In this document: in pieces, positions 33,180-41,407 of the stretch
Numbering within the stretch: the stretch's first letter is position 1
How the letters are laid out: the number at the start of each line of letters is the position of its first letter
From: a virus
IMG/VR virus record: IMGVR_UViG_3300050025_000126
Span: 1-64,000 of that record
Direction: 5' to 3' (one strand)
Length of the DNA: 64,000 nucleotides
Program-made: the position numbers and the translations under genes
Notes under the pieces: generated by a model
Told to the model about the DNA's origin: nothing
Database searches by the model: none
What the model saw: only the letters and a program-made list of their open reading frames with translations

Positions 33180-35249
33180 GTGTCGTATTTGTCTGGCCCT
33201 TGTGGGGCAGGCGCAGCGGCTCAGGTACCAAACGGTCTGTTTGACAGTGGTCCCACCCTTGCTATAAACCCTGGGACCGAAGCACCAGGCGAAGACCCTA
33301 ATGGAGTCTACGACAACAACCTTTTCGCAACTTCTTATCCAAGTAGTTTATTAGTAGGAGATCCAAGGCAATCTTCGCCAGATCTTTTTGCTGTTTCTGT
33401 AGGTCAATCTAGTGCTACTGGGGCTTTAATTGAAGCCAAGAATATAGTTGGTTTGTCCGTTTTTTCTTCAAGTTTATTAGCCTCTACAAAAATAAGCAAA
33501 AGTCTCAGCGGGGTTACAGCAGGTTTTGTTAGTGGGGCTAGCGCTAGCGAAAAAGTTGCCCGAGCCTTAGGTGCTATTAGTGTTGGTCAGCTTTCGTTTA
33601 CAACCAGCACTCTTGGAAGAATAAAGATACTGCAAGGGTCTATTAGTCTTTTGTCTAGCCTGTCTGTTGCTTCCAACATTTCAAAGAGGATAGCCGGTAC
33701 GAGTGCTGGAGTTTTTAATCTATCCGCCTCTACAAAAATAAGCAAAGCTATTGGAGGCTCTTCGACATTTGTCTCAAGTGTAACAGCTAACGAAAGAACA
33801 GCTAGAAGTTTCTTAGGGAGCACTGCTTTTGTGTCTAGCTTCCCTTCGGTCAATCAAAAAATAGCACGCAGTGTCAAAGGGGCTTTTGTTCTTCAATCTA
33901 GTTTAACGGCCACCGAAAAGGTTCTAAGAACCATTGTGGGGCCGGTTGTTCTTCAGTCGAATGTAACGGCGACAAAACAAAACGTAGCCCGTACAGTTCA
34001 AGGCTTAAGCCAGGCTACTTCCTCCTTAACTATAAGCAAACCGAACGTAAGCCGTAAATTCGTTGGGAGCATTCCTTTTCAGTCTTCTGTTGCAGGGGCT
34101 TCTAAAGTTTCTAGACCAATAGCAGGAAGCGTTATAGTTGTTTCAAGTGTTGTCGGTTCTGGGGCTATTAAGAGAAACCTTGGGGGTAGCGTTCAAGGGC
34201 AGTCTAGCTTAGTTTTGCCAATAAGGGTAGCTAGAAGGTTTTCCTCTTCTGTGGCTGATATTCTTTCTATGTCAGGTACGCTTAGTGTTCAGGAATTGGC
34301 CAAGCTACTTGTTGCACAGATAGACCTTGTGTCTTTGGTCGTCGCTAACATCAAAATACAGAAAGCAATGAAAGGCACCGTTGCTGATAGCCTAGGGGTG
34401 TTTGGGTCCGCAAGCTTGAGCAAGAGACTGGTCGGGGTTTCTAGCGCCGTAAGTCAATTTAGCGCAACTAGACAAAATATAACACGTCTGGTTGTTGGCT
34501 CTTCAGCATTCCACCTAGGTGTAACTGGTAGCATCAAAGAGAATAAGGCCCTTTACTCCTCCTTTGGCGCCTCTAGTACCTTTGTCTCTACATCAAACTT
34601 AAGCCGTAAACTTGCCGCTAACGCTTCTTCTTTACTGTCTATCTCTGCCTCTCCAAGGGTTTTAAGAGCGACTAGGGGTAATGTGACAGCTTCCCTTCAA
34701 GTGGCCTCCAATGCTTCCGTAAAGTTTTCTATGAAAGGGTTCGTTTCGTCTGCGTTAGGGGTGGTTTCTAATATTGCCCTCAACAAGAGACTGTTTGGAA
34801 ATGGTACAGGGTTTTCCCATGTAGAAGGTAATGTTGGGGCGCGTCGGGGGCTTTTTGGTAGAACAGACCTATTTTTGGTCTCAAGCAGTTCTTTTGTAGT
34901 TTTGCGTCACTTAGAAGGCGCTAGCAGTGGCCAATTCACTTTTGATACTAAACCCTTCGACAATCAAGTAGTAATAGTAATAGATACCATTACTGGAGAC
35001 GTTGTCGATGTCTTTTACGTTTTGAACAGTAATTTAGACAACTCCTTGGACGATTCCTTGGGAGGAGACATAGATATATACACAGAACTCGTGGGAGACG
35101 TAGAGGACCGGGATGTTGTAGTTGGTAGTATAGAGCCTAAATCTTCTCTAGAGGGAGAGATTATTCCTTTGATCTATCCTCTAATTACTTCTGTAATATT
35201 GGCCCCAAACAGTTCTATTAAAGGGGACATCGATCTCAGCTTGAGATAA
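33180..35249 (+). CDS. Repeat-rich fibre protein (about 22-residue units)
   Basis: 689 residues. From about 90 to 580 the protein is a degenerate repeat of roughly 21-23 residues with the core [AS]-R-x-[FLIV]-x-G-S followed by [FV]-x-SS[LV]-TA (for example ARSFLGSTAFVSS and ARSVKGAFVLQSS). At least fifteen units are readable. Such arrays form beta-structured shafts. The C-terminal 110 residues are acidic and unrepeated (VVIVIDTITGDVVDVFYV, then SLDDSLGGDIDIYTE). GTG start. It is the last gene of the block. Confidence 0.5.
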   Translation: MSYLSGPCGAGAAAQVPNGLFDSGPTLAINPGTEAPGEDPNGVYDNNLFATSYPSSLLVGDPRQSSPDLFAVSVGQSSATGALIEAKNIVGLSVFSSSLLASTKISKSLSGVTAGFVSGASASEKVARALGAISVGQLSFTTSTLGRIKILQGSISLLSSLSVASNISKRIAGTSAGVFNLSASTKISKAIGGSSTFVSSVTANERTARSFLGSTAFVSSFPSVNQKIARSVKGAFVLQSSLTATEKVLRTIVGPVVLQSNVTATKQNVARTVQGLSQATSSLTISKPNVSRKFVGSIPFQSSVAGASKVSRPIAGSVIVVSSVVGSGAIKRNLGGSVQGQSSLVLPIRVARRFSSSVADILSMSGTLSVQELAKLLVAQIDLVSLVVANIKIQKAMKGTVADSLGVFGSASLSKRLVGVSSAVSQFSATRQNITRLVVGSSAFHLGVTGSIKENKALYSSFGASSTFVSTSNLSRKLAANASSLLSISASPRVLRATRGNVTASLQVASNASVKFSMKGFVSSALGVVSNIALNKRLFGNGTGFSHVEGNVGARRGLFGRTDLFLVSSSSFVVLRHLEGASSGQFTFDTKPFDNQVVIVIDTITGDVVDVFYVLNSNLDNSLDDSLGGDIDIYTELVGDVEDRDVVVGSIEPKSSLEGEIIPLIYPLITSVILAPNSSIKGDIDLSLR

Positions 35250-35259
35250 ATAAATCTTT

Positions 35260-35754
35260 TTAGATATCATACGTATTAAACCCAAACCCACCCATAGAAT
35301 AATAGCGCGGCTTAGAATCGCTCCTGGGAGTCAATAGGACCATCACAGAAGTAAGCAAATCTTGGCTTGGCTTAGGCGTATCTTTCTCAAAATAGAAGAC
35401 AACCGGCAAAGAGAACTTCTTTAATGTATTGAGCCATTTAGAAGGTTGAGTTAGCTTCAACTTGATTCCAGGGTGTCGTTTAATAGCTCGCTTAGCTTTG
35501 TGGTTGAGCCTAGGAGCGTAGTTTGGGTTGAGTCTGGAGGTTATCTCCTGCCTGAATTCATCGACGCTTAAATCGCTTTTGGCTTGGTTACAATCATAAC
35601 ACGCTGGGTTGAGATTTCTAATTTTCCAAGTGCCACCTTGAGCTTCGGGTTTAATGTGGTCTAACGTAAGAAGGGTAGATGGCTCACCGCAGTAAGCGCA
35701 TCTACCCTCGTACTTATTGTATATCTTTTGTCTTTTTGTCTGGCCTGGTTTCAT
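35260..35754 (-). CDS. HNH endonuclease (McrA-type)
   Basis: 164 residues. CAYCG, then LTLDHIKPEAQGGTWKIRNL, then ACYDCNQAKSD is a complete HNH motif with two CxxC zinc pairs. The C-terminal 70 residues are basic and probably bind DNA. It has its own promoter, with 7 bases from -10 to ATG. It is probably a homing endonuclease. It ends 10 bases from the fibre gene stop. Confidence 0.75.
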   Translation of the reverse strand: MKPGQTKRQKIYNKYEGRCAYCGEPSTLLTLDHIKPEAQGGTWKIRNLNPACYDCNQAKSDLSVDEFRQEITSRLNPNYAPRLNHKAKRAIKRHPGIKLKLTQPSKWLNTLKKFSLPVVFYFEKDTPKPSQDLLTSVMVLLTPRSDSKPRYYSMGGFGFNTYDI

Positions 35755-35761
35755 TCCCTAT

Positions 35762-35789
35762 ATGGTAACACAAACCAGGCTTTAGTCAA
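35762..35789 (-). promoter_or_regulatory. Early promoter for the HNH gene, leaderless geometry
   Basis: TTGACT (35784-35789), 16 bp, TACCAT (35762-35767); 7 bases to the ATG at 35754. Confidence 0.55.
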
Positions 35790-35795
35790 TTACTA

Positions 35796-36998
35796 TTATA
35801 CCTTTCGGCGGAACTTCTTGAACTTGGCATTAAAGGGGCCTACGACGCAGCTATAATAGGTTCGATCTAGAGGTCCCCAAACCGGTTCTTCTTCGTTAAA
35901 ACCAACAACCTGTTCATCTGAAATTCTAAGGGGTTCATTCTCAATAAGAAATCGATACCCATCTCCTACCTTACGCCGTGCAACAAGACTACCTCCGCAG
36001 TCTCCAGGTGTATCTTCCGCAAGTCCACCAACAGCTATCCAGCTGCTGTTACCCATTGCGGCAAAAATAATTTCATCGGTCTTTTTCATCTTCTCGTCCT
36101 GTCCTAGGCGTCGATATCCCTTGCCAACATCGAAGCCATCGTAAGGAATGGGCTCTACGGGCATAGCTTGCTTGTCTTCGGTGCGTTCAAGCTCAGTGGC
36201 CCAGAACCAGGAATGAGTGTACTTTTCCTTTTCTTGCGGTACGTCATACTTGACACGACACGCCTTATTGGCTAGCTTGTTATAATATCTGTAATCCACA
36301 ATGACGCCCGTAGCTCCAAGGAATCGAGAATATTTGCTCGACACCTTAACCCTATCGTGGGATTGAACAACGCTGGCAGGCTTTGCTGGCTGTTCATATT
36401 TGTAATCGTTTGGCACCTTGCGGCGATATTCAAACCCAGAAAAACCCAGCATATTGGTCTGACACCCTACCCAATGGGGGCGAACGTCTAGCCACTCATT
36501 GGAAAGATTCTTGTCGAAATATTCATCCCCAGTTTCCAGCTTCTCTCCAGCCTTCAGTGGGCGATACTTTTGAACCGGTGTGACAATCTTGCGGCGGTAA
36601 TAGCTCCAGGATGTGTCTCTTGCATTAACCAGACAGCCTACACGGTCAGAAGGACGCCAGGTATTGTCAAGGGCAAGCCATTCGTCACCCTTTTCGATAG
36701 TCTCGCCTTTAACCATATACCTATAACCCGCGTCACAGGCTTTGGGCAATGGACTAACCGGCTCTGGCTTGACTTCAGGTGCCTTAACCTCCACCTTGCG
36801 GCGGAACGTAACGCCTTTCATTTCTCCAATTTTGTTTCCAATGCAGGCGTGAGCGTGGATGAAGTGTGGCTTATTTTTGTATTCTCCATTACTAAAATCA
36901 ACGTCCCAAACAAATTCGTCCCCTTCCTTAACGACCTCTCCCTTACGAAGCCATCGGTAACCTGGTGCGCACTTTGGTCTACGGGTCTTTGTACTCAT
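35796..36998 (-). CDS. Largest YR-family protein, B-B-B-SH3-B-B
   Basis: 400 residues. B-type domains start at about residues 14, 72 and 131. A non-repeated insert at about 205-270 (HDRVKVSSKYSRFLGATGVI to HSWFWATELE) looks like a KOW/SH3-type barrel. Two more B-type units start at about 293 and 347, the last ending KFRRKV. The leader has AAAGGAG and a promoter at 37034-37061. Function unknown. Confidence 0.65.
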   Translation of the reverse strand: MSTKTRRPKCAPGYRWLRKGEVVKEGDEFVWDVDFSNGEYKNKPHFIHAHACIGNKIGEMKGVTFRRKVEVKAPEVKPEPVSPLPKACDAGYRYMVKGETIEKGDEWLALDNTWRPSDRVGCLVNARDTSWSYYRRKIVTPVQKYRPLKAGEKLETGDEYFDKNLSNEWLDVRPHWVGCQTNMLGFSGFEYRRKVPNDYKYEQPAKPASVVQSHDRVKVSSKYSRFLGATGVIVDYRYYNKLANKACRVKYDVPQEKEKYTHSWFWATELERTEDKQAMPVEPIPYDGFDVGKGYRRLGQDEKMKKTDEIIFAAMGNSSWIAVGGLAEDTPGDCGGSLVARRKVGDGYRFLIENEPLRISDEQVVGFNEEEPVWGPLDRTYYSCVVGPFNAKFKKFRRKV

Positions 36999-37033
36999 GT
37001 GTTATCTCCTTTGGTTTTTGAAACTGTAAACGA

Positions 37034-37061
37034 ATACTAACATATCTTAAAAAGTTGTCAA
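37034..37061 (-). promoter_or_regulatory. Early promoter for 35796-36998
   Basis: TTGACA (37056-37061), 16 bp, TAGTAT (37034-37039); leader of 35 bases with AAAGGAG. Confidence 0.65.
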
Positions 37062-37075
37062 TACTTTATTTTAGG

Positions 37076-37103
37076 TTGACTTTAAATTAAAGTATGGTAA
37101 GAT
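37076..37103 (+). promoter_or_regulatory. Early promoter for the + cassette 37112-40270, leaderless geometry
   Basis: TTGACT (37076-37081), 16 bp, TAAGAT (37098-37103); 8 bases to the ATG at 37112. It is divergent from the promoter at 37034-37061. This early-early pair has no late motif between. Confidence 0.65.
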
Positions 37104-37111
37104 GGTTGGTC

Positions 37112-37720
37112 ATGGAAACTTTTAAGAAAATTCGTAGGTGGTATGAAGGTTGGCACGTTGGGCCACTTAAACACGTGAGCCGGTTCTTGTATTGGCTTAG
37201 AACCCATACCTATAATAGATATCACATGTTGAACTTAAAGAATAGTAGAAACGGTTATGCCTGGGGATATTTAGACAAGTCTGAGGGCATTCTTTTTGCT
37301 AATATGGCGATTTTGGTTGACTTTGTTGAAAAAGAAAAAGCCTTTGATTGTCACGTAGATTGGCGTAGTGCGGCGGAATGTAACGCCAACGGAGAAAACG
37401 AAAACGACCCATCTAGTGATGCCAATCGTGATGCCCATGCAGCGGCCAAGAAAGAAATACTTGAAATTTATAATTGGTGGGTCAAGGGGCGTAAAGAAGA
37501 ACACGATGCGTTGGATAAGATGTCCGATGACGCATACCAACACACCTCTTTCAAATTAGAGCCATCTAAAGACCACCCTAAAATGTTTGATATGGTAACA
37601 GCTAACCGTCCTTCCAGCGACGTGGTAGAAGACCTTTGGAACCGCGAATCCGCTCTAGAAGAAAAAGATAAAGAAATGATGATTCGGCTTATCAAGGTCT
37701 CTGGATTTATGTGGACCTAA
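37112..37720 (+). CDS. Conserved hypothetical phage protein (202 aa)
   Basis: Starts METFKKIRRWYEG; an ATG 18 bases upstream overlaps the -10 box and is rejected. Features are a conserved-looking stretch THTYNRYHMLNLKNSRNGY, an acidic middle, and the ending EEKDKEMMIRLIKVSGFMWT. The overall pattern resembles a conserved phage family of unknown function, probably mostly helical. It is the first gene of a + strand early cassette. Confidence 0.55.
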   Translation: METFKKIRRWYEGWHVGPLKHVSRFLYWLRTHTYNRYHMLNLKNSRNGYAWGYLDKSEGILFANMAILVDFVEKEKAFDCHVDWRSAAECNANGENENDPSSDANRDAHAAAKKEILEIYNWWVKGRKEEHDALDKMSDDAYQHTSFKLEPSKDHPKMFDMVTANRPSSDVVEDLWNRESALEEKDKEMMIRLIKVSGFMWT

Positions 37721-37730
37721 ACGCAATCTT
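37721..37730 (+). promoter_or_regulatory. Late-motif copy inside an early-type cassette
   Basis: ACGCAATCTT, 18 bases before the ATG at 37749, which has GGAGGAAAG as ribosome site. It may give the downstream genes a second, late expression phase. Confidence 0.4.
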
Positions 37731-37748
37731 TTGTATCGGAGGAAAGAA

Positions 37749-38090
37749 ATGAAAACACGCAAGATACCATATGTTTGTCCAGTTTGCAATGGAAGCGGAG
37801 AAGGCAACGTTCTATCTACTTCTATGAGTAATACCCTGCCGCCTAAATGTAAAGCCTGCAAAGGCGAATGTGTGCTGTGGGGCGAGGAAACAGACGACAG
37901 CGTTGATTTCAGCAAGATTACGATTAACCCCGCACCTTTAACAGTTCCTAGTGACTATATTCCTTGGTATGAACCTTATAGCCCCTGGAGACAGATTGAA
38001 CCTTATACACCTCCCACGGTTGCCCCTTATCTTTGGCCTAATATCACCTGGTGTTGTAACAATACAGGCTGTCCTAACTTCGGTTTCTGA
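37749..38090 (+). CDS. Zinc-ribbon protein (113 aa)
   Basis: CPVCNGSGEG and CKACKGEC at about 10-40 form a DnaJ-like CxxCxG pair, and CCNNTGC lies near the end. The middle is proline and tyrosine rich. A zinc-binding adaptor is likely. The start ATG is chosen from its strong ribosome site; a TTG start 18 bases upstream is rejected. The stop overlaps the next ATG (TGATGG). Confidence 0.5.
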   Translation: MKTRKIPYVCPVCNGSGEGNVLSTSMSNTLPPKCKACKGECVLWGEETDDSVDFSKITINPAPLTVPSDYIPWYEPYSPWRQIEPYTPPTVAPYLWPNITWCCNNTGCPNFGF

Positions 38091-38380
38091 TGGCCGAAAA
38101 GGTGTTGCAAATTTGTCCTTGTCCTAAAGAAGTCAGGATTGCCTGGTATAACGCTGGGCGCATTGACTTACACAAACCTACATGTCTAGCAATTGTAGAA
38201 AGAGGCCTCACCCAGGAAGTAGTCTACCTAGAAACAGTTGACAACGTAATCGAAAGGGTAGATACTGAAGATAAAAATTTCTTGGGGTTTGTAGAGATTG
38301 ACGACTCTCAAGAAATAGCAAGACTTACCCAACAGGTCCAAGAACAATACCAAAAGGAACAAAGTGTCAAATCAAAGTAA
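38090..38380 (+). CDS. Hypothetical protein (96 aa)
   Basis: The N-terminus has CPCP and a later CLAIVE; the C-terminal 30 residues are a Gln and Glu-rich helix (EIARLTQQVQEQYQKEQ). Coupled to both neighbours by overlaps. Not recognised. Confidence 0.45.
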   Translation: MAEKVLQICPCPKEVRIAWYNAGRIDLHKPTCLAIVERGLTQEVVYLETVDNVIERVDTEDKNFLGFVEIDDSQEIARLTQQVQEQYQKEQSVKSK

Positions 38381-38990
38381 CGACTTTTGCACGCCACCCG
38401 AATTAGTACAGCCAATTAAAGAGTTTTTCGGAGGGAAGATAGACCTAGACCCATGTAGTAATAAGAACAGCTTGGTTAAGGCTTGTACGGAGCTGATGTT
38501 GCCAACCAATTCATTAATGCAGAATTGGTGCAAACTTGGAACAACTGTATTTGTAAATCCTCCTTATGCTCCTTACTATTTGAGTGAAGACGGAACGCTT
38601 TGTCTTTCTGCTTCTGAGCGTAAGGAATATACAGGCCCGGCCCACTTAATTCGTTATACAATTAAGACCTGGCTGTGGAAAGGGAAAGAGGAGGCTAAGA
38701 ATGGCTGCGAATTGATTTATCTTATTCCGGCTAGGGGAGCAGGCAGTTTGGTTTGGCAGGATATCATCTTCCCATATTCTGACGCTATTTGCTATTTAAA
38801 GAAGCGTACTCCATTTTGGGAGAATGGAGAGCCCTGCAAGGGTCCAGATGGTACAGTCAACCCTGGCACATTTGATTGTGCTCTGGTATACTTTGGGCCG
38901 CAGTATTGGGAATTTAAGAAACACTTCAGTAAGTTGGGGTACGTCTTAATTCAGGATATGGCTCTCCCAGAGGAAAGGCTAAACTCATGA
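38364..38990 (+). CDS. Phage DNA N6-adenine methyltransferase (Dam family)
   Basis: 208 residues, GTG start overlapping the preceding gene. CTPPELVQPI, DLDPCSN (27-33) and VNPPYAPY (NPPY at 65-68) are the cofactor and catalytic signatures of the phage Dam-like methyltransferase family. It is likely to methylate adenine in phage DNA, perhaps to evade host restriction or mark its own genome. Its place in the early cassette fits. Confidence 0.75.
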   Translation: MSNQSNDFCTPPELVQPIKEFFGGKIDLDPCSNKNSLVKACTELMLPTNSLMQNWCKLGTTVFVNPPYAPYYLSEDGTLCLSASERKEYTGPAHLIRYTIKTWLWKGKEEAKNGCELIYLIPARGAGSLVWQDIIFPYSDAICYLKKRTPFWENGEPCKGPDGTVNPGTFDCALVYFGPQYWEFKKHFSKLGYVLIQDMALPEERLNS

Positions 38991-39196
38991 AGGGCTGGAT
39001 TTACGTTGTTAATTGTCCCGAAGATTGGTCTAATACCGCTGGCGGACATAATTATCAAATTCTAGACGCACCGCATGTTATGGCGCAAAACAAAGACCCT
39101 AAGTGGGAATGTACTGAATGTAAAGCTATCATATCCGGAGTCGGATTGGACCCACCCGATCAGTGCTACAGCTGTATGGACAAGTGGCTAAAGTAG
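38987..39196 (+). CDS. Small zinc-finger protein (69 aa)
   Basis: The ATG overlaps the methyltransferase stop (ATGA). The C-terminal half holds WECTECKAIISG and CYSCMDKW, a CxxC pair of a small zinc ribbon. Not otherwise recognised. Confidence 0.5.
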   Translation: MKGWIYVVNCPEDWSNTAGGHNYQILDAPHVMAQNKDPKWECTECKAIISGVGLDPPDQCYSCMDKWLK

Positions 39197-39254
39197 TCGT
39201 TCCTATGACAATTGATTCAAAACTAAGAACCCTAGATACCACCTGGAGAAACCG

Positions 39255-39497
39255 ATGAACTGTAACCGATGTGGAACCGAGTTAAGCGATTACAAAACGC
39301 TATGCATCAACTGTGGAAACGTAAATCAATCGCCTTACCAATACTTTAGGGTAGACGCCCAGAACGGTATTAGGTATTGGATTGAACAAATGCGTACTCA
39401 AAACGTAGAAGAGGCTATGAAGTTCATCGAAAAATACAAGCAGGACTACAAGGGCGTTCCTGTAAGGCTCAAGAAGGTGACAGAGGAAGAAGTATGA
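39255..39497 (+). CDS. Zinc-ribbon-headed small protein (80 aa)
   Basis: The N-terminus, MNCNRCGTELSDYKTLCINC, is a complete zinc ribbon. The rest is a helical domain (YWIEQMRTQNVEEAMKFIEK). Ribosome site GGAGAAACCG. The stop overlaps the next start (ATGA). Function unknown. Confidence 0.5.
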   Translation: MNCNRCGTELSDYKTLCINCGNVNQSPYQYFRVDAQNGIRYWIEQMRTQNVEEAMKFIEKYKQDYKGVPVRLKKVTEEEV

Positions 39498-39805
39498 AAT
39501 ATTACCACATTGCGTTCAATACTCCTTTTGGGCCAGGGACTTACTTTTACCGAGGGGAAAGTCATCCGTTTATGCCTAAAGCCTATGAAGAAAGTACCGG
39601 CAAGCTTGCTTCCAAATTAAATATTCAATACGCCACCAATGTATCTCCAGCGGCTATTACTTATGCTTCTGTTAATGAACTGCCTTTGGAAGTGGCTAAG
39701 GCCCGGTGGCCTGAGGATTTTGTGGAACCTGAAAAAGAAGAGTGTCCTCAATGTAAACTACTTACTAGTACACAATGTTGTACGGCATGCGGAAAGGGGT
39801 TTTAA
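39494..39805 (+). CDS. Small protein with C-terminal zinc ribbon (103 aa)
   Basis: Starts MKYYHIAFNTPFGPGTYFY, similar to the start of 44821-45198 (QTYYHIGF). Ends ECPQCKLL...CCTACGKGF, a zinc ribbon. Stop and next start overlap (TAATG). Function unknown. Confidence 0.5.
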   Translation: MKYYHIAFNTPFGPGTYFYRGESHPFMPKAYEESTGKLASKLNIQYATNVSPAAITYASVNELPLEVAKARWPEDFVEPEKEECPQCKLLTSTQCCTACGKGF

Positions 39806-40050
39806 TGATTGATAAATATTCTGAGGCTGAAATGGACAAGGCTGGGAAAGTTGATGTGAAAAAAGTGTGGGTAGACTCAGAAGGATGGGTCTGGATGGAA
39901 TATATCTTACCATTCCCCCTTACATACATCTCAACGGTATTTTATGTAGCGGGAGAAAAAGAATTACCATCTCACCCCAATCTATGTAAGGCTGGGTGCG
40001 GCAATGAGACTGCGGAAAGATCTAAGGCTATTGTACGAGATTGCGTTTGA
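39805..40050 (+). CDS. Hypothetical protein (81 aa)
   Basis: The start is at the ATG overlapping the preceding stop (TTTTAATG); an upstream in-frame start would overlap the zinc ribbon. Contains a WVWMEYILPFPL segment and Cys residues near the end (CKAGCGNE). It overlaps the next gene by 47 bases. Not recognised. Confidence 0.45.
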   Translation: MIDKYSEAEMDKAGKVDVKKVWVDSEGWVWMEYILPFPLTYISTVFYVAGEKELPSHPNLCKAGCGNETAERSKAIVRDCV

Positions 40051-40270
40051 AATTCGCACATATAAATGTGTAGGTCTACCCAACGCCTTAAGCGGTTCAA
40101 TTAAAACTAAAAGAGGTAAGTTTGTCGCTTCGTTGCTTGAAGAGTTGTCTGAAAAGCTAATTAAAGATAGCGCTACAGCCCAAATGAAGATAGAGGTCCT
40201 AGAGGAAGAGATAGACGGATTGCGTAATGAAAATCAACAATTGACGGACCAGTTGTTAGATAATCTTTAG
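40004..40270 (+). CDS. Coiled-coil small protein (88 aa)
   Basis: A basic N-terminus (MRLRKDLRLLYEIAFEIRTY) and a C-terminal leucine-heptad coiled coil (KIEVLEEEIDGLRNENQQL). It is the last gene of the + early cassette. Function unknown. Confidence 0.45.
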   Translation: MRLRKDLRLLYEIAFEIRTYKCVGLPNALSGSIKTKRGKFVASLLEELSEKLIKDSATAQMKIEVLEEEIDGLRNENQQLTDQLLDNL

Positions 40271-40281
40271 TATCTGTCTGG

Positions 40282-40291
40282 CATCAATCTT
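40282..40291 (+). promoter_or_regulatory. Late motif before the metalloprotease gene
   Basis: CATCAATCTT, 9 bases before the ATG at 40301. A second AATCTT lies 24 bases upstream (40262-40267). Confidence 0.5.
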
Positions 40292-40300
40292 AGAGGTGCT

Positions 40301-40876
40301 ATGAATAATGGTGAAGTACAAGACGAGTTCGACCTGAGCATTACCAAACCTCTACCTAAAAAAGTAGAAGGTAACGCGGTTGGTCGTTTTTGGCCTGACA
40401 TGCTCTTGCCGCTTCGCGTCTTATATTCCCCTCTCCTTAGACTTCGCTTCCGCTCTACCTTTGCCTGCTGTGCTCACCAGGTTAACCTAGCCTGCCATAG
40501 AATGATTCTAAGTGACCCCGAAGAGGCCCCTAATCGCTTAGCAGTGGAATTTGAGCAGTTCGACCTAGTTCCCGGCCTTGGTATTGTTTACGTGCAGGAT
40601 TCGCAATGGCGTAAAGCCACACGAGGTGCTGTGCAGTTGTTTGAGGACGAGCAAGGGGTTTTAGCTTCTGCAATTGTAAGACTACCTGAGTCAGAAGACT
40701 CACCGCATCTAACGTTAGGCATTACGATGCATGAGATTGGACACTTGCTAGGATTGACGCATGGAGACGATCCTGGAAGTGTGATGTACTCGAATCCCAA
40801 GGTCAGACCACAAATTCTTTCAGACAAGGACGCCGATATCCTAAAAAGAATCTACGGTGGTAATACCAATCTTTAA
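40301..40876 (+). CDS. Matrixin-like zinc metalloprotease (metzincin)
   Basis: 191 residues. HEIGHLLGLTH at 144-154 is the full metzincin zinc site (three His plus catalytic Glu), and SVMYSNP at 160-166 supplies the Met-turn. No signal peptide; residues 30-55 are hydrophobic and basic. The upstream region is shorter than a full matrixin catalytic domain but comparable with small bacterial ones. It lies with holin-like membrane genes, so a role in lysis, host-envelope processing or prohead or tail maturation is possible. Confidence 0.65.
   Translation: MNNGEVQDEFDLSITKPLPKKVEGNAVGRFWPDMLLPLRVLYSPLLRLRFRSTFACCAHQVNLACHRMILSDPEEAPNRLAVEFEQFDLVPGLGIVYVQDSQWRKATRGAVQLFEDEQGVLASAIVRLPESEDSPHLTLGITMHEIGHLLGLTHGDDPGSVMYSNPKVRPQILSDKDADILKRIYGGNTNL
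40864..40873 (+). promoter_or_regulatory. Late-motif copy
   Basis: TACCAATCTT overlaps the end of the metalloprotease gene, 18 bases before the ATG at 40892, which lacks a clear ribosome site. Confidence 0.4.
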
Positions 40877-40891
40877 TATGTAGTACTTGAC

Positions 40892-41383
40892 ATGACACCA
40901 CCACGTACAGCCATCCCGTTAGGGCCTATTAGAGACGAAGAGTCTGGAACGATTTTAGTAACAGATACTATTCGGAGGCTAGGTAGATTGGAAGAGCAGC
41001 AAAATGAAATGTTACCAATCTTGGGCAAGGTCGCCGAGGCTGTCGACAACCTTACTACAGCTGTGGGCGACATCAAATCCGACGTCAAAACCATAGGTAG
41101 TGGATTTATTGCCTTTAGAATTGAGACCTCTGGATATGGCGGTCGGCTCCAGGTATTAGAAAACTTCCAAAATCGTCACGACACAATGAAATTAGACGAG
41201 CTTGAAAAGGCCCGCCTAAAAGCGGAAGCTGTATTAGAAAAAGATCGTATTGAAGCTGTCGCCATTTTAGAAACCAACCGCAAAGAACGAGTTGATCGCA
41301 GGAATAGAATTCTACAAACCGTTGGAACTGCTGTTAGCGGTTTCTTGGTTGCTCTTATCCTTGCTTGGCTTGGCTTGAAGTAG
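40892..41383 (+). CDS. XhlA-like coiled-coil protein with C-terminal membrane anchor
   Basis: 163 residues. A heptad-type coiled coil runs from about 28 to 135 (RRLGRLEEQQNEML, then LEKARLKAEAVLEKDR). A single C-terminal membrane helix (VGTAVSGFLVALILAWLGL) has only one Lys after it. This tail-anchored layout is that of XhlA or hemolysin-type holin partners. It is followed by a holin-like gene. A lysis role is inferred from layout only. Confidence 0.45.
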   Translation: MTPPRTAIPLGPIRDEESGTILVTDTIRRLGRLEEQQNEMLPILGKVAEAVDNLTTAVGDIKSDVKTIGSGFIAFRIETSGYGGRLQVLENFQNRHDTMKLDELEKARLKAEAVLEKDRIEAVAILETNRKERVDRRNRILQTVGTAVSGFLVALILAWLGLK

Positions 41384-41390
41384 GCCTCCG

Positions 41391-41401
41391 ACCCTAATCT
41401 T
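41391..41401 (+). promoter_or_regulatory. Late-motif copy, leaderless geometry
   Basis: ACCCTAATCTT, then 6 bases (TAGGGT), then the ATG at 41408. T replaces C before AATCTT. Confidence 0.5.
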
Positions 41402-41407
41402 TAGGGT

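Noticed and set aside
36570-37040. A 156-codon + strand ORF
   Set aside because: Antisense of the largest YR gene; no supporting signals.
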